From Propionibacteriaceae bacterium (GTDB taxonomy: Bacteria > Actinomycetota > Actinomycetes > Propionibacteriales > Propionibacteriaceae), in the NCBI GenBank assembly GCA_017306015.1, contig JAFKJK010000009.1, positions 62,001 to 126,000 of the forward strand: a stretch of DNA of 64,000 nucleotides. Reading direction: 5' to 3'. Of the stretch, positions 45,207 to 53,576 are shown in pieces. A program made the position numbers and the translations under genes. The notes beneath the pieces are model-generated. The model saw only the letters and a program-made list of their open reading frames with translations, did no database searches and was not told the DNA's origin. How positions within the stretch are numbered: the first letter of the stretch is position 1; each line of letters begins with the position of its first letter.

Positions 45207-46333
45207 TCCAGATCCCAGGCTTCCGCACGGTACTGCGGGGCTACGACCCGACCGAGGTGGATCGCGCGATCGGCGACCTGATCAAGGCGCGCGACCAGGC
45301 CCGCTCCGAGGCCGCCGACAACGCGCTGGCCCGCAGCCGCGTCGAGTCCGAGCTGGCGCAGCTGCAGGAGCAGGCGGCGGGCTACCGCGCCAAGCTGGCC
45401 AAGGCCGAGTCGGCCACGCCGGAGCCCCCGGCGTCCAGCGAGATCGGGGCGCGGATCGGACGCATGCTGGCCCTCGCCGAGGACGAGGCCGGGGAGGTGC
45501 GATCCCGGGCGGCGGCCGAGGCCGAACGGCTGGTGACCGACGCCAGGGCAGAGGCCGAGCAGCTCACCGGCAACGCCGAGCGGCACGCCCGGGACGTGGT
45601 CAGCAAGGCCGACACCGAGGCGGCGCGGATCCTGGAGGCCGCGCGGCGCCAGTCCGACGAGATCGTCGACTACGCCGATCGCGAGGCGGTCGCGCGGCGC
45701 GAGGAGGCCGAGTCGATCTACGAGGCGCACCGCGCCCGAGCCGCCGCTGCCGCGGACGAGTTCGAGCGCAACGTCGGCGAGCGGCAGCAGCAGGCGGACG
45801 CCGACTTCGCGTCCCGCACCGAGCTGCACGAGCAGGCGATCACTGCCCTGCTCGAGCGCCAGGAGAGCCTGCAGGCGGAGGCCGAGCACGCCGCAGAGAA
45901 CGCCCGGGCGGAGGCCGACGGCATCGTCCGCACGGCCGAGGAACAGGCGCAGCAGCTGCTCGACGAGGCCCGAACCTCGGCGGCGAAGCTGCGCGCGGAG
46001 GCCGAGAGCCAGCTCCAGGCGACCACCGCCCGCAGGGACGCGGTCAACGCCCAGCTCGCGACCGTCCGGCAGCTGCTCGCGAACCTGGACGCCGGGATGT
46101 CGGACGGTTCGACCGCCGAGCGGGAGGAAGCGTCCGCCGACGAGCAGCTGGCGACCGACGCGGACGCAGCAGGCGCGAGCCCGGCCGGGACCGACGCCGA
46201 ACTCACCGCGACGGACGCCGAGGCCACCGCCGTGAGCGGAGCCGAGCCGTCCGAATCCGATACGCCGGCCGAGGTGGACGAAGTCGAGGCCGAGACCGAG
46301 AATGACCCCATGGCACGAAGCGGACGACGATGA
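45203..46333 (+). CDS. DivIVA-domain coiled-coil protein
   Basis: This 376-residue protein starts at the GTG of the GTGA overlap. Residues 5-25 (GFRTVLRGYDPTEVDRAIGD) are a DivIVA membrane-curvature-sensing motif. The rest to about residue 300 is coiled coil (EAERLVTDARAEAEQLTGNA style repeats), followed by an acidic, disordered C-terminal tail rich in Asp, Glu, Ala and Thr. Wag31/DivIVA proteins mark the growing pole in actinomycetes; this looks like an additional pole- or septum-associated member rather than Wag31 itself, which normally lies beside cell-division genes. Its stop overlaps the aldo/keto reductase start (ATGA). Confidence 0.82.
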   Translation: MIQIPGFRTVLRGYDPTEVDRAIGDLIKARDQARSEAADNALARSRVESELAQLQEQAAGYRAKLAKAESATPEPPASSEIGARIGRMLALAEDEAGEVRSRAAAEAERLVTDARAEAEQLTGNAERHARDVVSKADTEAARILEAARRQSDEIVDYADREAVARREEAESIYEAHRARAAAAADEFERNVGERQQQADADFASRTELHEQAITALLERQESLQAEAEHAAENARAEADGIVRTAEEQAQQLLDEARTSAAKLRAEAESQLQATTARRDAVNAQLATVRQLLANLDAGMSDGSTAEREEASADEQLATDADAAGASPAGTDAELTATDAEATAVSGAEPSESDTPAEVDEVEAETENDPMARSGRR

Positions 46334-47340
46334 AATACAGGTATCTGGGCAATTCCGGACTCAAGGTCTCGGAGATCTGCTATGGGAATTGGCTCACCCA
46401 CGGTTCCCAGGTGGAGAACGAGACCGCCGAGAAGTGCGTCCATGCAGCCCTCGACGCAGGCATCACCAGCTTCGACACCGCGGACGCGTACGCGAACACC
46501 GTCGCCGAGAAGGTGCTCGGCAAGGCGCTGAGCGGGGTCCGCCGGGAATCGCTGGAGATCTTCACGAAGGTCTACTGGCCGACCGGGCCGAAGGGCCCGA
46601 ACGACTCCGGGCTGAGCCGCAAGCACATCATGGAGTCGATCAACGGCTCGCTGAAGCGGCTGAAGACCGACTACGTCGACCTCTACCAGGCGCACCGCTA
46701 CGACCACGAGACGCCGCTGGAGGAGACCATGCAGGCGTTCGCCGACGTCGTCCGCGCCGGCAAGGCCCTCTACATCGGCGTCTCGGAGTGGGACGCGGCC
46801 CAGATCCGGGCGGGACACGGGATGGCAAGGGAACTCGGCTTCCAGCTGGTCAGCAACCAGCCGCAGTACTCGATGCTGTGGCGGGTGATCGAGGAGTGGG
46901 TGGTACCCACGTCCACCGAGTTGGGCGTCTCGCAGATCTGCTGGTCGCCGGTCGCGCAGGGCATCCTCACCGGGAAGTACCTCCCCGGCCAGCCGCCGCC
47001 GGCCAGGTCGCGGGCGACCGACGACAAGGGCGGCGCGACCACGATCCAGCGGTTCATGTCCGACGACCTGCTGGTCGCCGTCCAGGGTCTCGTCCCGATC
47101 GCCGAGGAGCTGGACCTGACGATGTCCCAGCTGGCCGTCGCCTGGGTGCTGCAGAACCCGAACGTGGCCGCCGCCATCATCGGCGCGTCCCGGCCGAAGC
47201 AGATCAGCGAGAACGCGGCCGCCTCGGGGGTCGTCCTGCCCGAGGAGGTCATGCACCGGATCGACGGCGTCCTCGGGGACGTGGTGGTGCGCAACCCGAT
47301 GCTGACCGCGCAGAACTCGCCCAAGGTCCGGCCGAGTTGA
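46330..47340 (+). CDS. Aldo/keto reductase (Kv-beta/YajO-like)
   Basis: This 336-residue NADPH-dependent TIM-barrel oxidoreductase starts with MKYRYLGNSGLKVSEICYGN. The catalytic tetrad is visible as Asp and Tyr in FDTADAYAN, Lys in IFTKVYW and His in YQAHRYD. NADPH binding comes from IGVSEW, the SNQPQYSML segment and IIGASRPKQISEN. The closest general class is the potassium-channel beta-subunit-like group. The substrate is unknown. It is tightly coupled between a DivIVA-like gene and a serine hydrolase gene (ATGA and TTGA overlaps), an unusual setting for such an enzyme. Confidence 0.93.
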   Translation: MKYRYLGNSGLKVSEICYGNWLTHGSQVENETAEKCVHAALDAGITSFDTADAYANTVAEKVLGKALSGVRRESLEIFTKVYWPTGPKGPNDSGLSRKHIMESINGSLKRLKTDYVDLYQAHRYDHETPLEETMQAFADVVRAGKALYIGVSEWDAAQIRAGHGMARELGFQLVSNQPQYSMLWRVIEEWVVPTSTELGVSQICWSPVAQGILTGKYLPGQPPPARSRATDDKGGATTIQRFMSDDLLVAVQGLVPIAEELDLTMSQLAVAWVLQNPNVAAAIIGASRPKQISENAAASGVVLPEEVMHRIDGVLGDVVVRNPMLTAQNSPKVRPS

Positions 47341-48680
47341 GCTTCGTCGAGACGGTCTCGGCCGACCCCGAACTGGAGCTGCACGGCCTGGTGGTGCTCC
47401 GCGGCGGGCAGCCGGTGCTCGAGCACTACTGGGAGCCGTACCGGGCTGACGACCGGACGCTGGTCTACTCCTGCAGCAAGACCCTCACCGCCACCGCGGT
47501 CGGGCTGGCTGCCGCCGAGGGACGGCTCGCGGTGACCGACCGGGTGGTCGACCTGCTGCCGGATGCGGTCGAGGACCCCGTCGATGACCGCGTCGCGGCG
47601 CTGACCGTCCACCACCTGCTGTCGATGTCGACCGGTCACGACCAGGACACCATCGAGGCGATCTTCGGTGGCCGGCCGGCGGACTGGGCGCGACGGGTCC
47701 TGGCGGTGCGTCCCCAGGAACCGGTCGGCTCGCGGCACGTGTACAACAATGGCGCCAGCTTCCTGCTCGGCGAACTCGTCCGCGTCCGGACCGGTGAGGA
47801 TCTGCTGGAATACCTCACCCCGCGGGTGCTCGCGCCGATGGGCATCGCCGCCACCTGGGACCGCGACCCGCTGGGCCGATGCCTCGGCTGGACGGGCGCG
47901 CACCTGACGACCGGCTGGCTGGCCGCGTTCGGCGAGCTGTACCGCTGCGACGGCGTCTGGGACGGCGTCCGGCTGCTGCCGGAGGGCTGGGTCGCGCAGG
48001 CGACGACGAGGCACATCCCGACCGGGCCGGACCCGGCGTCGCCGGACTGGGAGTGCGGCTACGGCTACCAGCTGTGGCACAGCCGCGAGGGCTACCGGCT
48101 GGACGGTGCCTTCGGCCAGTTCGCGCTGGTGCTGCCCGAGCGTGGACTCGTCGTGGGGATCACGTCGGCCCAGGTCGCGACCCAACACCTGGTGGACCTC
48201 GTCTGGGACGTGCTGCTGCCCGAACTCGACGGCCCGGCCGAGCTCCCGGCGTCCGGCCGGCCGGCAGAGGCCGGATTGCCCGACTCGGGGCTCGGGATGC
48301 ATTGGGAGGCGGCGAGCGTCCCCTACGATCCGGAGCTCGACATCGCCCCAGAGGACATCCCGGTCGTCCCGGTGGTCACCGACGCGTCCGCCGATCGCGG
48401 CGACGAGGGCTTCGTCGTCCAGTTCTCCACCGAGGAGGCTCGGGCGTCCGTGCACGCGCCCGCGCACTGGCAGCGTCAGCGAATGACCGTGGGGGCGGTG
48501 GACGTTCCTGTCGCGGCGCGCGCCGGTGCCTTGGCGGACGGGTCGCTACTGGTCGAGCTGACCTTCACCGAGTCGCCGCACACGCTGCGGCTGCGGTTCG
48601 GCGCGGACGGCCGGGCCGGGCTGGGCTGGTCCGTCCCGCCGTTGCAGGGGCCGGAGCTGACCTGGCTCCGCGCCCACTGA
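47337..48680 (+). CDS. Serine hydrolase of the beta-lactamase/esterase family (class C fold)
   Basis: This 447-residue protein starts at the TTG overlapping the reductase stop. The catalytic tetrad motif SxxK is SCSK (near residue 45, in LVYSCSKTLTATAVG) and the second motif YxN is YNN (near 135, HVYNNGASFLLGE). The third motif is present as a His/Gly-type segment near GAFGQFALVLPERGL. No signal peptide is evident, so it is probably cytoplasmic. The C-terminal 120 residues form an extra beta-rich domain. It may act on peptides or esters; antibiotic hydrolysis is not implied. Confidence 0.87.
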   Translation: MSFVETVSADPELELHGLVVLRGGQPVLEHYWEPYRADDRTLVYSCSKTLTATAVGLAAAEGRLAVTDRVVDLLPDAVEDPVDDRVAALTVHHLLSMSTGHDQDTIEAIFGGRPADWARRVLAVRPQEPVGSRHVYNNGASFLLGELVRVRTGEDLLEYLTPRVLAPMGIAATWDRDPLGRCLGWTGAHLTTGWLAAFGELYRCDGVWDGVRLLPEGWVAQATTRHIPTGPDPASPDWECGYGYQLWHSREGYRLDGAFGQFALVLPERGLVVGITSAQVATQHLVDLVWDVLLPELDGPAELPASGRPAEAGLPDSGLGMHWEAASVPYDPELDIAPEDIPVVPVVTDASADRGDEGFVVQFSTEEARASVHAPAHWQRQRMTVGAVDVPVAARAGALADGSLLVELTFTESPHTLRLRFGADGRAGLGWSVPPLQGPELTWLRAH

Positions 48681-48690
48681 GGGGGAGGCG

Positions 48691-49092
48691 ATGGGCGCCC
48701 TCCGGGTCGCCGCGGCGCTGCTCATCCTCGTCGCCGTGGCGGTGATCTTCGTCCGCGTGCTGGTGCCGCTGGTGCGCCGCACGCTGGCCCCGGCGTCCGA
48801 CCGGACGGTGGTGCCCGGCGAGGTGGTCCCGGACCCGACGCTGACCGGCTTCCCGATCGCCTTCCGGCACGGCTACGACCCCGACGACGTCGAGGCGCTG
48901 TTCGACCGGGTGTACACGCTGGCCGCGACACCGTCCGGGCGGGTGGAGGCGCTGGCGGCGGTCCGGTCGGCGAGGTTCCACCTTGCCCGCCGCGGCGGCT
49001 ACGAGCCGGTGTTCGTCGACGACCGGGTGGATGCCCTCACCGACGCGCTGACGAGCGGGCACGAGCTGCCGCCGCGTCCCGGCCTGCGCTGA
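48691..49092 (+). CDS. Membrane-anchored protein with two DivIVA-like short motifs
   Basis: This 133-residue protein starts at an ATG with GGGGGAGGCG upstream. One N-terminal helix (LRVAAALLILVAVAVIFVRVLV) leads to a cytoplasmic part with two similar short motifs: FRHGYDPDDVEALFDRVY near residue 56 and FHLARRGGYEPVFVDDRVD near 99. Both follow the F-x-GYDPxxVDxxxDR pattern of the short DivIVA-type repeat found in actinobacteria. It is the fifth gene in the run with the DivIVA-like protein, which suggests a membrane partner of that protein. The link is inference from motif and position. Confidence 0.75.
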   Translation: MGALRVAAALLILVAVAVIFVRVLVPLVRRTLAPASDRTVVPGEVVPDPTLTGFPIAFRHGYDPDDVEALFDRVYTLAATPSGRVEALAAVRSARFHLARRGGYEPVFVDDRVDALTDALTSGHELPPRPGLR

Positions 49093-49198
49093 GGCTGCTC
49101 GCCTCAGCGACACACTCGCAGCACCAGTGCCGGCTTGACTGCCGCTGAGGGCCGGACCCGTCCACTGAGCCCGCAACTGTGTCACAACTCCGTCGGCC

Positions 49199-49272
49199 CT
49201 GAACCGCCGGGGACAGGTACTTCGGTTCACACGAGGCGGCCTGAACCGCCGGGGACAGGTACCTCGGTTCAG
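49199..49272 (+). repeat. Intergenic repeat family A, two direct copies
   Basis: The copies lie at 49199-49230 and 49241-49272, each with CTGAACCGCCGGGGACAGGT and then A(C)TTCGGTTCA(C/G), in the same orientation rather than head to head. They fill the gap before the PIG-L gene. The rest of 49093-49328 shows nothing I can name. Confidence 0.88.
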
Positions 49273-49328
49273 ACGCCCGGGCACTGCTGCCACTGCCCGC
49301 CGACAGGACGGCCGCCTACCGTTGCGAC

Positions 49329-50057
49329 ATGGACTCCGCACAGATCGAGCCGCTTGCCGACACCGAGTTCCAGCGGGTGCTGTGCGTGGTGGCGCACCCG
49401 GACGACGTCGAGTACGGGACGTCGGCAGCCGTCGCGGCGTGGACGGGACGGGGCATCGAGGTGGCCTACCTGCTGCTGACCGCCGGAGAGGCCGGCATGC
49501 AGCGTCCGCCCGAGGCGACCCGGGCCGTCCGCTCCGGCGAGCAGCGCGCGGCCTGCGCTGCCGTCGGCGTCCGGGACCTCACCGTGCTGGACCATCCGGA
49601 CGGCATGCTGGTCTACTCCCTCGACCTGCGCCGGGACATCGCCCGGAGGATCCGGCAGTTCCGACCGGACGTCGTGGTGACCGGTTCGTGGGACGTGGAG
49701 GCTCCGTGGGGACTGAACCAGGCCGACCACCGCGCCGCCGGGCTGGCCTGCCTCGACGCCGTCCGCGACGCCGACAACACGTGGGTGTTCCCCGAACTCG
49801 CCGCCGAGGAGGGCCTGGCCAAGTGGGGGGCGACGTGGCTGCTGGTCACCGGCGATGCCCGGCCCACCCACGGAGTGGACGTCTCCGGCGGGCCCCTGGA
49901 ACGCGGCATCGCGTCGCTGGAGGCGCACCAGGCCTACCTCGCCGACCTTCCCGGCCACCCCGCCCCGCGCGAGCTGCTCACCGGCTTCACCGCCGAGTCC
50001 GGCACGGCACTCGGCGTGGCCAACGCCGTCCTGTTCCGCGCCCACAAGCTGCGCTGA
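49329..50057 (+). CDS. PIG-L family N-deacetylase
   Basis: This 242-residue protein has the zinc-binding motif AHPDDVEYGT near residue 16 and a later His in NQADHRAAG, as in MshB, Mca and LmbE-type amidases that remove N-acetyl groups from GlcNAc-linked compounds. Actinomycetes use relatives in mycothiol metabolism, but the motifs here do not distinguish them and no mycothiol gene is nearby. The ATG at 49329 gives the family N-terminus. It is convergent with a glutamine-amidotransferase-like gene. Confidence 0.92.
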   Translation: MDSAQIEPLADTEFQRVLCVVAHPDDVEYGTSAAVAAWTGRGIEVAYLLLTAGEAGMQRPPEATRAVRSGEQRAACAAVGVRDLTVLDHPDGMLVYSLDLRRDIARRIRQFRPDVVVTGSWDVEAPWGLNQADHRAAGLACLDAVRDADNTWVFPELAAEEGLAKWGATWLLVTGDARPTHGVDVSGGPLERGIASLEAHQAYLADLPGHPAPRELLTGFTAESGTALGVANAVLFRAHKLR

Positions 50058-50094
50058 CGCCTAACCGGGGCGCACCGTCCCGGCGTCCCAGTGC

Positions 50095-50826
50095 TCAGGG
50101 ACGGGCGTACTTCTCGGCGAAGTTCCGCAGGACCAGGTGCTGGTGGCCGTCGACGCCGCTGGACCTCGCCATTGCGATCAGGTCGTCCAGTTCCTCGGGA
50201 CGGAAGTAGCCGGCATGGGAGTAGATCCGCATCCGGGCGGCGAGGTCGTCGGCGTCCAGCTCGGGATGGAACTGGGTCACGTACACGTTGGCGCCGACCC
50301 GGTACATCTGGACGGGGCAGGCGGTGCCGGCGGCCAGCAGGGTCACCCCGGGTGGTGTCCCGTTGCAGGCCTCCTTGTGGCCGACGAAGGCCTCGAACCG
50401 CCCCGGGACGCCGGCGAGCAGCTCGTCCGCGGCGCCATCCGCCGTGAGGGTGAGCCGGGTGGCTCCGACCGGCTCGGCGAACGTCCTGTCCACCGTCCCG
50501 CCGAGGTGGGTGGTGACCGTCCCGACGCCGTAGCACATGCCCAGGAACGGGACGTCGGCGTCGACGATCCGGTCGACCAGGCGGCCGAGATCCGCCTCGA
50601 CGCGGAGCTGCAGCTCCGACTTGTCCTCGTCGGAGATGTTGAACGAGCTGCCGCCCAGCAGGACGCCGGAGAAGTCGGCCAGGTCGAGGTCGGGCAGCGG
50701 CTCGGACTCGACTCGCAGGTGCACCAGGTCGGCGGCGGCCAGACCGGCGTGGCGCCGCACCGAGTCGTACTCGGCGGCGGCGGCCTCGTCGTGGTCGCGG
50801 GTCGCGAGCAGCAGGAACGGTTTCAC
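50095..50826 (-). CDS. Class I glutamine amidotransferase
   Basis: This 243-residue amidotransferase is of the GuaA-like stand-alone type. The nucleophile Cys is in FLGMCYGVG near residue 97, with the catalytic His/Glu pair in VTQFHPELD near 190 and an oxyanion segment LLGGSSFN near 55. Similar proteins act as GMP-synthase-like or gamma-glutamyl-hydrolase-like enzymes of unknown substrate. It lies upstream of the YbdK-like ligase gene on the same strand, separated by 144 bp, so a link to gamma-glutamyl chemistry is possible but unproven. Confidence 0.9.
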   Translation of the reverse strand: MKPFLLLATRDHDEAAAAEYDSVRRHAGLAAADLVHLRVESEPLPDLDLADFSGVLLGGSSFNISDEDKSELQLRVEADLGRLVDRIVDADVPFLGMCYGVGTVTTHLGGTVDRTFAEPVGATRLTLTADGAADELLAGVPGRFEAFVGHKEACNGTPPGVTLLAAGTACPVQMYRVGANVYVTQFHPELDADDLAARMRIYSHAGYFRPEELDDLIAMARSSGVDGHQHLVLRNFAEKYARP

Positions 50827-50970
50827 GCCGGTCAGGTTAGCCGGAGGCAGAAGGTCCCTTCGACAGGCTCAGGAATCGACAGGCCATCGACCGGGTCGCG
50901 GGCTGAGCCGGACGGACGAGTCCTGACAAGGGACGCATCCACGTCCCGGACGAGCGGTCGAAGCCAACCC

Positions 50971-52086
50971 TCAGAACGGCGACGCGGCCCCGGTCTCGGC
51001 GAGCAGCAGCCGCAGAGCGTCCTGCGGACTGCCCGCGCGGCGCTGGCGCTCGTAGCTCGCCCCGCGCTCGGCCAGTTCGCCGGCGAAGGCGATCTCCCGT
51101 TCGCAGCCCAGGTCGCGGGCGATGGGGGCGAGCCGCTCGAGCCACTCGGCCAGCCCCTCGCGCAGCGGCACTTCCCGCCTCGCCGGGTTCGGCGTGATCA
51201 CGTCCGCCTCCAGGCCGTAGCGCGCGGCGCGCCACTTGTTCTCCCGCACCAGCCACGGAGGCAGCGACTCGAAGGTCTGGTCGGCCTCCCAGGTGCGCGA
51301 GACGTGCTCGGCGAAGCACTGGGTGAGCGCGGCCAGGCAGCCGAGCTCGGCGAGCGTCGGGACGGAGTCCGCCGTCCGGTTCTCCACCGTCCCGAACTTG
51401 GGGGACGGCCGGACGTCCCAGCGGATCTCGCCGGCGACGTTGATCATGCCGCACTCGAGGAGGTCCTCGGCGTAGTCCTCGAACTCGGCCCAGGTGTTCA
51501 TCGGGTAGGGCAGGCCGTTGGTGGGCAGCTGCTGGAAGATCATCGTCCGCTGGGAGGCGTAGCCGGAGTCCTCGCCTTCCCAGAACGGGGACGCGCAGCT
51601 GATCGCGAGCAGGTACGGGTAGAACCGCGCCAGCCCGTAGGTCAGGGGCAGCGCCTTGTCCTTGTGGTCTACGCCGATGTGGACGTGGGTGCCGCAGATC
51701 GCCATCTGCCGTCCCCAGTAGCCGTTGCGCTCGGCGACGATGTCGTAGCGGGAGCCCCCGAACCGCTGCTGGTCGGCCGAGCGGCTGAATGGGTGAGTGC
51801 CGGCGCCGATGATGCCGAGGTTGTGCGTGGTGAGTTCGGCCCGGACGATGCGCAGCTGCTCGGCGAGGTCGGCTACGGCGTCCCCGACGCGCAGCTGGAC
51901 GCCGGAGACGAGCTCGACCATGTTCTTGAGGAATTCCTTGCGGATCGGCGTCTCGTCGCCGGCCCCGCAGGCGGTGAGGATCGGCTCCGCGGACGGGCTC
52001 AGTTCACCGGTGTCGAGGTCGACGAGGGCGAGCTCCCACTCGATGCCGACGCTGGACTGTCTCGATGGTGCGAAGTCGATGAGCAT
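50971..52086 (-). CDS. Carboxylate-amine ligase, YbdK/glutamate-cysteine ligase type 2
   Basis: This 371-residue ATP-dependent ligase is of the GCS2 family. The N-terminus SRQSSVGIEWELALVD carries the conserved IEWE motif, with Lys/Arg/Glu-rich segments (RKEFLKNMVEL and FWEGEDSGYAS) and CGTHVHIGVD in the core. E. coli YbdK shows weak glutamate-cysteine ligase activity, and the biological substrate is unknown. The ATG at 52086 has AAGGAG seven bases upstream, and the long upstream frame is not real. Length and motifs are intact. Confidence 0.93.
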   Translation of the reverse strand: MLIDFAPSRQSSVGIEWELALVDLDTGELSPSAEPILTACGAGDETPIRKEFLKNMVELVSGVQLRVGDAVADLAEQLRIVRAELTTHNLGIIGAGTHPFSRSADQQRFGGSRYDIVAERNGYWGRQMAICGTHVHIGVDHKDKALPLTYGLARFYPYLLAISCASPFWEGEDSGYASQRTMIFQQLPTNGLPYPMNTWAEFEDYAEDLLECGMINVAGEIRWDVRPSPKFGTVENRTADSVPTLAELGCLAALTQCFAEHVSRTWEADQTFESLPPWLVRENKWRAARYGLEADVITPNPARREVPLREGLAEWLERLAPIARDLGCEREIAFAGELAERGASYERQRRAGSPQDALRLLLAETGAASPF

Positions 52087-52361
52087 GTCGCTCCTTTGCC
52101 CAGGGTGCGCCAATACTAACCGCGGCTCCCACCGTGGGCACCGGCCGTGGACGGAGGTCAGCGGCCGGCGCGCCGTGAGCGGAGGGAACGCTCGCCGCTT
52201 TGCCGATGCGTCCCACTGGCCCCACCCGTCCCGAAGCTGTCGACCGACGGGGAGCGCTGAACCTCGTCGGAACCGCCTGGTACACGGCGTCCCGCGGACT
52301 CGGAACACCCGCAGCCAAGTCGGAAGGAGTGGCCGGCTGAACCGAGTCGGCACCAGCTCGT
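52087..52361. other. 275-bp intergenic region, nothing named
   Basis: No gene or strong structure seen between the YbdK-like and quinone-oxidoreductase genes. It presumably carries the promoter of the YbdK-like gene on the minus strand. Confidence 0.5.
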
Positions 52362-53333
52362 TCAGAGGGTGAGGAGGACCTTCCCGGTGTTGTCCCCGGA
52401 CTCCAGCCGTCGGTGAGCGTCGGCGACCTGCTCCAGCGGGAACCGGGACTCGGGCGCGAGCCGGATCGTCCCGGACGCCACCAGCGGCCACGCGCGGCGG
52501 AGAACCTCTGCGCAGATGGCGGCCTTCTCCTCGTCCGGACGCCCGCGCAGGCTGGTCGCGGTGACCACCGCCCGCTTGGCGAGCAGCTGGCTGAGGTCGA
52601 GGGTGCCCTTGCGTCCCCCCTGCAGACCGATGACGACCAGCCGTCCGCCGACGGCGAGCGAGGCGACGTTGGCTTCGAGGTACTTGGCGCCGATGACGTC
52701 CAGGATGACGTCCACTCCGCTGCCGGAGGTGGCCTCGGCGACGGCGGCCGCCCAGTCGTCGTGGTAGTCGATGGCGACGTCCGCGCCGAGCTCTCGGCAC
52801 AGCTCGAGCTTGGCCGCTGAGCCGGCGGTGGTGAGGACGCGAGCGCCGATCGCCTTCGCGTACTGGATGGCGAAGGTGCCGATGCCACCCGTCCCTCCGT
52901 GGATCAGGACGGTCTCGCCGGCGTCCAGGTGGACGTGGTCGAAGTTCGACACCACCGTCGCGGCGACCTCCATCAGGCCGGCTGCGCTGACCAGGTCGAC
53001 GCCGTCCGGCGCCGGCAGCACCTGGCCGGCCGGGACGGCGACGTACTCGGCGTAGCCACCGCCGGCGAGCAGGGCGACCACCGGGTCGCCGGGGTGCCAG
53101 CCGTCCACGCCGGCGCCGGCCTCGTCAATGACGCCGGAGGCCTCCAGCCCCATCACCGGGCTGGCGCCGGGCGGCGGCGGGTAGTAGCCCTGCCGCTGCA
53201 GCAGGTCAGCCCGGTTGACGCCGGCTGCGGCCACCTTGATCACGACCTCGCCGGGCCCGGCGGACGGCCTGGCAGCCTGGGTGATGGTCAGGTTCTCGGG
53301 GCCGCCGGGAGCGGTCACGTCCACGATGCGCAT
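52362..53333 (-). CDS. NAD(P)H:quinone oxidoreductase (zinc-free MDR family)
   Basis: This 323-residue medium-chain dehydrogenase/reductase lacks zinc-ligand cysteines, as in quinone oxidoreductase QOR and its PIG3-like relatives. The NADPH-binding loop is LIHGGTGGIGTFAIQYAKAIG near residue 140, with the second loop GSGVDVILDVIG. It reduces quinones or other electrophiles. The N-terminus GPENLTITQAARPSAGPGEVV and GVNRADLLQRQGYYPPPPGAS are typical. The ATG at 53333 was chosen because it gives this N-terminus directly. No partner gene is adjacent. Confidence 0.93.
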   Translation of the reverse strand: MRIVDVTAPGGPENLTITQAARPSAGPGEVVIKVAAAGVNRADLLQRQGYYPPPPGASPVMGLEASGVIDEAGAGVDGWHPGDPVVALLAGGGYAEYVAVPAGQVLPAPDGVDLVSAAGLMEVAATVVSNFDHVHLDAGETVLIHGGTGGIGTFAIQYAKAIGARVLTTAGSAAKLELCRELGADVAIDYHDDWAAAVAEATSGSGVDVILDVIGAKYLEANVASLAVGGRLVVIGLQGGRKGTLDLSQLLAKRAVVTATSLRGRPDEEKAAICAEVLRRAWPLVASGTIRLAPESRFPLEQVADAHRRLESGDNTGKVLLTL

Positions 53334-53350
53334 GCGTCCAGCTTGGCACG

Positions 53351-53430
53351 CTGAGAGGAATCGCACTGTCGATGGAGGTGCAATCGCTCTCATCGGCCCT
53401 GACGGGCAACGAGCGTGCAATTCCTCTCAC
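53351..53430. repeat. Palindromic repeat group with GTGCAAT/ATTGCAC half-sites
   Basis: CTGAGAGGAATCGCAC (53351-53366) is inverted relative to GTGCAATCGCTCTCA (53378-53392), and a further direct copy GTGCAATTCCTCTCAC lies at 53415-53430. It could be a small hairpin element or an operator upstream of the oxidoreductase gene; I see no other copy in the window. Confidence 0.55.
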
Positions 53431-53470
53431 TGACCCGCCGCGGCTGCGCGATCGCTATGCTGGCCGGACT

Positions 53471-53555
53471 GGCGAGGTCGCATAGTGGACTAGTGCAGCC
53501 GCCTTGAAAGCGGCCGAGCTCAACGGCTCCGTGGGTTCGAATCCCACCCTCGCCG
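53471..53555 (+). tRNA. tRNA-Ser (anticodon UGA)
   Basis: This 85-nt class II tRNA has acceptor GGCGAGG paired with CCTCGCC and discriminator G. The anticodon stem GCCGC/GCGGC has loop CTTGAAA and anticodon TGA at 53505-53507. It has the long variable arm typical of tRNA-Ser and the T-loop GTTCGAATC. No CCA is encoded. Confidence 0.97.
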
Positions 53556-53576
53556 CGAGCCGAACCCAGGAGCGAG

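Noticed and set aside
47337..48680. Beta-lactamase giving antibiotic resistance
   Set aside because: SxxK and YxN show the fold only; it has no signal peptide and belongs to the broad esterase/peptidase group.
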